Under the pieces are notes generated by a model that saw only the letters and a program-made list of their open reading frames with translations, did no database searches and was not told where the DNA came from. The translations under genes were made by a program, and so were the position numbers. Of a DNA stretch of 12,684 bases, positions 12,531-12,684 are shown piece by piece. The DNA comes from CAYRKQ01 sp964621845. GTDB taxonomy: Bacteria > Patescibacteriota > Saccharimonadia > Saccharimonadales > UBA7683. The stretch lies in the NCBI GenBank assembly GCA_964621845.1, contig CAZUOL010000042.1:1-12684 (forward strand), in the 5' to 3' direction. Position 1 is the first letter of the stretch, and each line of letters opens with the position of its first letter.

Positions 12531-12684
12531 GAAACAGAAAGCACTCGAAAAGTGCTGAGTCGTGGTGGACCTACGCCAAAAAATTGGCACCAGATTGAGG
12601 CAGAACAGAGGCGATGGAGGCAAATACTGTACGTTGAGTGGAACAGGCATCAGAGTGGGTATATGCACAATGGGTGATGCACTA
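12531..12684 (-). repeat. Conserved 3' element, copy D (at window edge)
   Basis: On the minus strand the window opens with TAGTGCATCACCC. By analogy with the other copies TAG is the stop of a further array gene lying outside the window. It continues through TGTTCCACTCAACGTACAG, CCTCTGTTCTGCCTCAAT, GGTGCCAATTTTTTGGCG and TAGGTCCACC, then a terminator-like hairpin. It is about 80 percent identical to copy A by hand alignment, with a one-base deletion at the A/T run. Confidence 0.85.
12534..12556 (-). terminator. Terminator-like hairpin in repeat copy D
   Basis: On the minus strand AGCACTT-TTC-GAGTGCT forms a 7-bp stem (one G-U) followed by TTCTGTTT, an interrupted T-run. It matches the position of the hairpins in copies B and C. 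Confidence 0.5.

Noticed and set aside
10408..12684. Classical integron with attC sites
   Set aside because: Layout fits, but I find no GTTRRRY and RYYYAAC pair at the element ends, and no integrase in the window.
9954..12684. CRISPR array
   Set aside because: The repeats are about 120-150 bp and diverged, and the spacing sequences are whole genes of several hundred bases.

Overview
The window looks like a piece of a small bacterial genome of the Candidate Phyla Radiation (Patescibacteria), perhaps Saccharibacteria. This is inferred from gene content: a compact F-type ATP synthase operon with a very short delta subunit, a c subunit with an N-terminal extension, a 23S-rRNA-intervening-sequence-type four-helix-bundle protein inside that operon, and many uncharacterised small proteins. 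The standard bacterial code fits, with TGA used as a stop (atpB, atpG, the four-helix-bundle gene).

Region 1 (1-6426, minus strand) is the F1Fo ATP synthase operon. In transcription order it holds atpB (a), atpE (c), atpF (b), atpH (delta), an unknown 113-aa gene, atpA (alpha), an unknown 128-aa gene, atpG (gamma), a four-helix-bundle (IVP/S23-like) gene and the first 198 codons of atpD (beta), which runs off the left edge. Most of the genes from atpF on abut or overlap, so the three extra genes are probably co-transcribed with the synthase. The atpE-atpF gap holds a strong stem-loop.

Region 2 (6427-9953) is a divergent control region followed by three genes. On the plus strand is a 496-aa protein with a kinase-fold-like catalytic loop. 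Convergent to it is a DEAD-box RNA helicase (minus) with a clear sigma-70-type promoter and a leader able to mask its ribosome binding site. A Nudix hydrolase (plus) follows, probably made from a leaderless transcript.

Region 3 (9954-12684) is the unusual part. Four unrelated small genes, all on the minus strand (an acidic unknown, a 192-aa unknown, a LigT/2H-phosphoesterase-like protein and a cupin-like protein), are each followed within 0-15 bases of the stop codon by a copy of one conserved element of about 120-150 bp. There are four long copies and one truncated copy at the left edge. In three of them the far end is a terminator hairpin, and the next gene has its own promoter. The layout of gene, conserved 3' element, gene, conserved 3' element, with units of roughly 530-820 bp, resembles an integron cassette array. 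I see no canonical attC core sites and no integrase in the window. Read on the opposite strand, the element carries the remains of a conserved short peptide frame. This is the best candidate for an undescribed system here.

No gene-free stretch exceeds 300 bases. I saw no tRNA, rRNA, CRISPR array or transposase.
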